Of a DNA stretch of 14,983 nucleotides, positions 11,542-14,983 are shown piece after piece. Made by a program: the position numbers and the translations under genes. This stretch comes from an uncultured Clostridia bacterium. GTDB lineage: Bacteria; Bacillota; Clostridia; Oscillospirales; Acutalibacteraceae. Under the pieces are notes generated by a model. It saw only the letters and a program-made list of their open reading frames with translations. It was not told where the DNA came from and made no database searches. The stretch lies in contig CAMJYF010000011.1 in NCBI GenBank assembly GCA_946409885.1, positions 1 through 14,983 on the forward strand. Reading direction: 5' to 3'. Position 1 is the stretch's first letter. The number at the start of each line of letters is the position of its first letter.

Positions 11542-14085
11542 TTATGATTCCTGCGAGCTGTCCTCCACCGTCAGGCGGGCGGCGTTGGCCATCAGCTTTT
11601 TGGTGCCGCAGGTATCAAACGCCACCTCCAGCAGCATATCGTTGCCCAGCTTCACAGCGCTGAGCACCAATCCTCTGCCGAATTTGCGGTGAACCACCGT
11701 ATCGCCGGTTTTAATGGCAACGGACGCGCCAGAGGGTTTCTGCCCGACGGTGCGTTCCGGCATTTTGAAAGGCGTTGAAGGCGCGTCAGGCGCCGGATCG
11801 GCTGTTTTTTCCGCGCGGCGTCCGCCTTCCCCGTAATAACGGTCCGTGTGACCGGAGGAACGGCTGCCGTAGATCCCGTACCGTCCGCCGCTGTTGCCGT
11901 AATAGGAACCGGAACCGTAAGAGGAACCGCCATAGGAGGAGCCTCCGTAAGAGCCGCCGCCGAAGGAAGCGCCCCCGTAATAGGAATTGCCCTGGCGTCG
12001 CGGGGACAGGTCCTCCACCAGCTCCGCGGGGATCTCATCCAAAAACAGGGAGGGCGGGTTCATGGAGGTGCGCCCGAACTGCAGGCGGGAATAGGCGCTG
12101 AGCAGGTACAGGCGCTTTTTGGCCCGGGTGATGCCCACATAGGCCAGCCGCCGCTCCTCCTCCAGCAGCCCCGGCTCGCTGAGGGACTGGGCGGAGGGGA
12201 ACACGTTGTTTTCCATGCCCACCAGAAACACGTTGGGGAACTCCAGCCCCTTGGCGGAATGCAGCGTCATCAGCGTGACGCTGTCCAGAGAAGCGTCGTA
12301 ATTATCGATATCGGAGAGCAGCGCCACCTCTTCCAGAAAGCCCTCCAGGGTGGCCTCCTCCCCGTTTTCCTCTTCATAACGGGCAATGGTGGAATAGAGC
12401 TCGTCCAGGTTGGCAATGCGGTCCTCGGCAGTGTCCGGGTCCAGCTGCAGCGACTGCACGTAGCCCGTGTCGTTCATCACCTCGCGGAACAGGTCCGCCA
12501 GGGAGCGGCTCGCCCGGCGGGCGGAAAAATCCTCTATCATCACCGTAAACAGCTTCAGCTTTGCCGCGCTGCGGGACAGGGCGGCGTATTCGTCCGCCTG
12601 ACGCATCACACTGAAAATGCTCTCCCCCAACCGGGAGGCGATCTCCGCCGCGTTGTTCACGGTGGTTTCGCCGATGCCGCGCTTGGGCTCGTTGATGATC
12701 CGGCGCAGGCGCACATTGTCGTGGCGATTGGCCACCACGCTCAGGTAGGCCAGGGCGTCGCGGATCTCCTTGCGATCGTAGAACCGGTGGCCGCCGATGA
12801 TGCGGTAGGGCACGCCGGCCCGCACCAGCGCCCGCTCCACGTTGTTGGACTGGGCGTTCATTCGATACAGCACGGCGTAGTCGGAAAAAGATGCCCCTTC
12901 CGCGGAGCCGTCCATAACCGTATCCGCCACGAACTCGCTTTCCGCCACATCGTCCGCGCACATTTTGCGGATGATCTTCTCTCCCCTGCCGTTGGAGGTC
13001 CACAGATTTTTCCCCTTGCGCTCGCTGTTGTTGGCGATCACCGCGTTGGCGGCGTCCAGAATATTCTGGGTGGACCGGTAGTTCTCCTCCAGCCGGATCA
13101 CTTTCGCACTGGGGAACTGCTCCTCAAAGCTGAGGATGTTCTCAATGGTGGCCCCCCGGAAGCTGTATATGCTCTGGTCGTCGTCGCCCACCACACAGAG
13201 GTTCTGATGGCCGCCCGCCAGCAGGCTGACCAGCACGTACTGGGCATGGTTGGTATCCTGATACTCGTCCACCATGATGTAACGGAAGCGGTTGCGGTAG
13301 TATTCCAGCGCTTCCTCATCGGTCTGCAGCAGGCGCACGGTGTTGACGATGATATCGTCAAAATCCATGGCGTCCGCCTGGCGCAGGTTATCCTGATACA
13401 GGCGGTAGATCCGGGCGATATCCACCCGGCGCGCGTCGCTGCCCGCGTTCTGCCCGTACTGCTCCACGGAAACCAGCGCGTCCTTGGCGCGGCCGATCTC
13501 GTTCATCACGGACTTCACCGGCAGCTGCTTATCGTCCAGATGCAGCACCCGCTGGCAGTCCTTGATCACCCGTTTGGAATCATCCGTATCGTAAATGGTA
13601 AAGTGGGAGGTATAGCCGATACGGTCGGCATAGCGGCGCAGCATGCGCACGCAGGCGGAATGGAAGGTGCTGGCCCAGATCTCGTTGGCCTCCTCCCCGA
13701 TGGAGGCCGCCAGCCGGTCCTTCAGCTCGTTGGCCGCCTTGTTGGTAAAGGTGATGGCCAGTATCTGCCAGGGCTTGGGCGCGTCCACCCGCAGCAGCCC
13801 TTCGATTTCCGGATACACGGAGGCGTCCCCGGCCAGGTAACGGCGCAGCAGCCCCTCCGGTTCCTCCGTGAACCCCGTAAACACTTTCTCCGAATGGTAG
13901 GCGTTGCCGTATTTGATCAGGCAGGCGATGCGGTTGACGATCACCGTGGTCTTGCCGCTGCCCGCGCCCGCCAAAATAAGCAGCGGCCCGTTTGCGGTGG
14001 TCACTGCTTCAAACTGCATCTCGTTGAGACGCGAAAAATCTTTTCTGATGATCTGCTTTCGCAGTTCCGTCAAACTCTGTTCCAT
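11542..14085 (-). CDS. pcrA: UvrD/PcrA-family superfamily 1 DNA helicase
   Basis: 847 residues. A 3'-5' DNA helicase acting in repair and removal of protein roadblocks. Motifs in order: Q motif LNEMQFEAV (20-28), Walker A AGAGSGKTT (39-47), motif Ia ITFTNKAA (111-118), DEYQD (273-277), QSIYSFRGA, GLEFPNVF and ITRAKKRLYLL. The C-terminus GDTVVHRKFGRGLVLS...VAFD is the Tudor-like domain that in PcrA contacts RNA polymerase. Two oddities are seen: about 42 extra residues (61-103) between Walker A and motif Ia, and a Gly/Ser/Tyr-rich linker (about 699-755) before the C-terminal domain. I chose ATG 14085, one base after the stop of the divIVA-like gene. An in-frame start at 14145 would add 20 unfamiliar residues within that gene. 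The RBS is weak (GGTGTGA), so coupling is likely. Confidence 0.95.
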   Translation of the reverse strand: MEQSLTELRKQIIRKDFSRLNEMQFEAVTTANGPLLILAGAGSGKTTVIVNRIACLIKYGNAYHSEKVFTGFTEEPEGLLRRYLAGDASVYPEIEGLLRVDAPKPWQILAITFTNKAANELKDRLAASIGEEANEIWASTFHSACVRMLRRYADRIGYTSHFTIYDTDDSKRVIKDCQRVLHLDDKQLPVKSVMNEIGRAKDALVSVEQYGQNAGSDARRVDIARIYRLYQDNLRQADAMDFDDIIVNTVRLLQTDEEALEYYRNRFRYIMVDEYQDTNHAQYVLVSLLAGGHQNLCVVGDDDQSIYSFRGATIENILSFEEQFPSAKVIRLEENYRSTQNILDAANAVIANNSERKGKNLWTSNGRGEKIIRKMCADDVAESEFVADTVMDGSAEGASFSDYAVLYRMNAQSNNVERALVRAGVPYRIIGGHRFYDRKEIRDALAYLSVVANRHDNVRLRRIINEPKRGIGETTVNNAAEIASRLGESIFSVMRQADEYAALSRSAAKLKLFTVMIEDFSARRASRSLADLFREVMNDTGYVQSLQLDPDTAEDRIANLDELYSTIARYEEENGEEATLEGFLEEVALLSDIDNYDASLDSVTLMTLHSAKGLEFPNVFLVGMENNVFPSAQSLSEPGLLEEERRLAYVGITRAKKRLYLLSAYSRLQFGRTSMNPPSLFLDEIPAELVEDLSPRRQGNSYYGGASFGGGSYGGSSYGGSSYGSGSYYGNSGGRYGIYGSRSSGHTDRYYGEGGRRAEKTADPAPDAPSTPFKMPERTVGQKPSGASVAIKTGDTVVHRKFGRGLVLSAVKLGNDMLLEVAFDTCGTKKLMANAARLTVEDSSQES
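11821..11991 (-). repeat. Gly-Ser-Tyr low-complexity repeat region inside pcrA
   Basis: The encoded residues 699-755 of PcrA are built of short YGG, SYGG and SYGS units, with a core such as GGGSYGGSSYGGSSYGSGSY. The DNA is imperfectly repeated (variants of CCGTAAGAGGAACCGCCATA on the plus strand), which points to growth by slippage. It joins the helicase core to the C-terminal Tudor-like domain. Confidence 0.85.
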
Positions 14086-14086
14086 A

Positions 14087-14722
14087 TCACACCGGCTTGC
14101 GCAAACCCTCGCTGTCATCGTCCGCGAAATCCGAACGGTAATCAAACTTTGCGCCGTTGTCCTTCACTTCCTCGCCGAACGCGGCCATGCGGCAGGTCAG
14201 GTCGCGCATGTTCCGCCGCAGCTCCGCCATGGTCCTGTCAAACAGTTCGGCCAGGTCTTTCATCTGCCGCTCGATCTCGATGGCCTCCGCGGAGGAGGCG
14301 GTCACCATCTCATAAGCGTCGTGGTACAAAACGCCCACGCGCTCATTGGCCTCTTTTACCAGCATTTCCGAAAAACGCTTGGCATCCATCATGGCGGCGC
14401 CCAGCTTTACCTCGGAGGATTTGGATTGACTGTCAAACTCCGCGCATCTGCGCTCCAGCGCGGCGCAGCGTCTGGCCTGCTCGTCCCGTTCTCTTGTCAG
14501 CAGGGCGACATCCTCCTCCAGCTTTTCAGCCGATTTCACCGCGTCCGCGTACCGGCTGCGCAGCCCATCGGCCTCGTTTTCCGCCTCCGCCAGCCTCTGA
14601 CGCAGCTCCTCCGCGTTTTTTTCACCGGCGGAGATCTTTTCCATCAGTTCGGAAATATAAGAGATGACGTCCTCTCTGTTGAAGCCCTTGAACGCAGAGC
14701 GGAAAGAACTGCTGTCTGCCAT
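14087..14722 (-). CDS. DivIVA-like coiled-coil protein
   Basis: 211 residues. The N-terminus contains RSAFKGFNREDVISYISELM, the pattern of the DivIVA/GpsB lipid-binding N-terminal domain. A long Glu/Arg/Ala coiled coil follows (about 28-105), then a helical region and an acidic C-terminus ending in SEGLRKPV. DivIVA-family proteins mark curved membrane at division sites and poles and recruit division or sporulation factors. Which role applies here is unknown. I chose ATG 14722 because GGAGG lies about 10 bases upstream and the promoter at 14775-14803 excludes the longer frame that starts at 14824. It is the first gene of a pair with pcrA, whose ATG is one base after this stop. Confidence 0.8.
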   Translation of the reverse strand: MADSSSFRSAFKGFNREDVISYISELMEKISAGEKNAEELRQRLAEAENEADGLRSRYADAVKSAEKLEEDVALLTRERDEQARRCAALERRCAEFDSQSKSSEVKLGAAMMDAKRFSEMLVKEANERVGVLYHDAYEMVTASSAEAIEIERQMKDLAELFDRTMAELRRNMRDLTCRMAAFGEEVKDNGAKFDYRSDFADDDSEGLRKPV

Positions 14723-14774
14723 AGAATCCTGTCCTCCAGCGGCGGATCTGATCGTTACCCGCATATTTTGCACT

Positions 14775-14803
14775 ATTCTATCATATCCCGACGGTAAATA
14801 CAA
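14775..14803 (-). promoter_or_regulatory. sigma-A-type promoter of the divIVA-like/pcrA pair
   Basis: On the minus strand -35 TTGTAT (14798-14803), a 17-bp spacer and -10 TAGAAT (14775-14780). It lies just after the terminator of the upstream minus-strand gene and gives a leader of about 45 bases to ATG 14722. No second promoter is seen before pcrA. Confidence 0.75.
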
Positions 14804-14813
14804 GTTTTCCGTC

Positions 14814-14847
14814 AAAAAAAACATCCCGGCGAGGGGATGTTTTTTTT
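14814..14847 (-). terminator. rho-independent terminator after the right-edge gene
   Basis: ACATCCC and GGGATGT pair around a 6-base loop and are flanked by eight A on one side and eight T on the other, so the hairpin works in principle in either direction. On the minus strand it follows the stop at 14867 by about 20 bases and precedes the promoter at 14775-14803. It therefore most likely ends the partial gene at the right edge. Confidence 0.9.
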
Positions 14848-14866
14848 GCGGGCGGGAAAACCGCCG

Positions 14867-14983
14867 TCAATGGAAGAAATCTCCGAAATAATCCTTGAAG
14901 TAATCGTCAAAATAATCCCGGAAGTAATCGTCGCCGTTCTGGGAGGGCGCCGTGGTCTCTTCTTCGACTACCGTATCGCCGCG
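14867..14983 (-). CDS. C-terminal end of an unidentified protein with DYF-repeat tail (partial)
   Basis: The last 38 codons of a minus-strand gene that continues beyond the right edge, stopping at TGA 14867-14869. The visible part starts RGDTVVEEETTAPSQNG, an acidic Thr/Pro linker, and ends with five tetrapeptides of form x-D-[Y/F]-F, then His. A perfectly placed terminator follows the stop, which supports real expression. The family cannot be told from the tail. Such an acidic-aromatic tail after a flexible linker suggests a C-terminal docking or membrane-contact peptide on a larger protein (inference). It is not part of the divIVA-like operon, because a terminator and a promoter lie between. 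Confidence 0.7.
   Translation of the reverse strand, partial: RGDTVVEEETTAPSQNGDDYFRDYFDDYFKDYFGDFFH
14873..14932 (-). repeat. 12-bp tandem repeat coding five x-D-[Y/F]-F units
   Basis: Five in-frame 12-bp units fill exactly 60 bp: DDYF, RDYF, DDYF, KDYF, GDFF. The two GACGATTACTTC units are identical at DNA level. The others differ mainly at the first codon and at third positions, so the repeat looks old enough to be under protein-level selection. Confidence 0.85.

Noticed and set aside
11848..14667. 939-codon open frame antisense to pcrA and the divIVA-like gene
   Set aside because: It covers two real genes and ends in Arg/Pro/Ser-rich sequence with no RBS or domain. GC-rich antisense artefact.

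Overview
The window looks like chromosomal DNA from a GC-rich, spore-forming member of the Bacillota, class Clostridia. The evidence is a cotJABC spore-coat operon, a DivIVA-like protein, a PcrA-type helicase with the Gram-positive C-terminal domain, tRNA genes with encoded CCA, and sigma-A-type promoters that nearly all have 17-bp spacers. No phage, insertion sequence, CRISPR array or rRNA was seen. I cannot name the genus.

Layout. (1) 1-303: a minus-strand tRNA cluster Val-Asp-Phe, with Phe cut by the window edge, behind a strong promoter. (2) 304-814: no intact gene. It holds what looks like the 3' remnant of a decayed minus-strand gene, a 19-copy heptanucleotide tandem array (603-735), a candidate sporulation promoter and a leader hairpin. 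(3) 815-1847: cotJA-cotJB-cotJC, overlapping head to tail, then a terminator. (4) 2014-7802: a four-gene plus-strand operon of three different SPFH/band-7 membrane proteins (one polytopic with about seven membrane segments, one HflC-like, one HflK-like) and a P1B-like P-type ATPase. It has its own promoter and ends at a bidirectional terminator. (5) 7894-10185: minus-strand tsaE-tsaB-rpiB, translationally coupled, followed by upp with its own promoter. (6) 10335-11510: a divergently transcribed SEDS glycosyltransferase (RodA/FtsW family). (7) 11542-14722: minus-strand divIVA-like gene and pcrA, one nucleotide apart, behind one promoter. (8) 14814-14983: a terminator and the last 38 codons of a minus-strand gene whose product ends in a DYF-rich repeat.

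How the parts relate. The housekeeping pieces serve translation (tRNAs, t6A modification by TsaB/TsaE), pyrimidine salvage (Upp), pentose phosphate interconversion (RpiB), wall growth and division (SEDS protein, DivIVA-like protein) and DNA repair (PcrA). The cotJ genes serve the spore coat. The part I find most interesting is the SPFH-SPFH-SPFH-ATPase operon. It lacks FtsH, the usual partner of HflK/HflC, and its ATPase has a diverged CPC transmembrane motif and no N-terminal metal-binding domain. This suggests an SPFH membrane assembly built around an ion pump. That reading is inference from gene order and sequence, not an established function.
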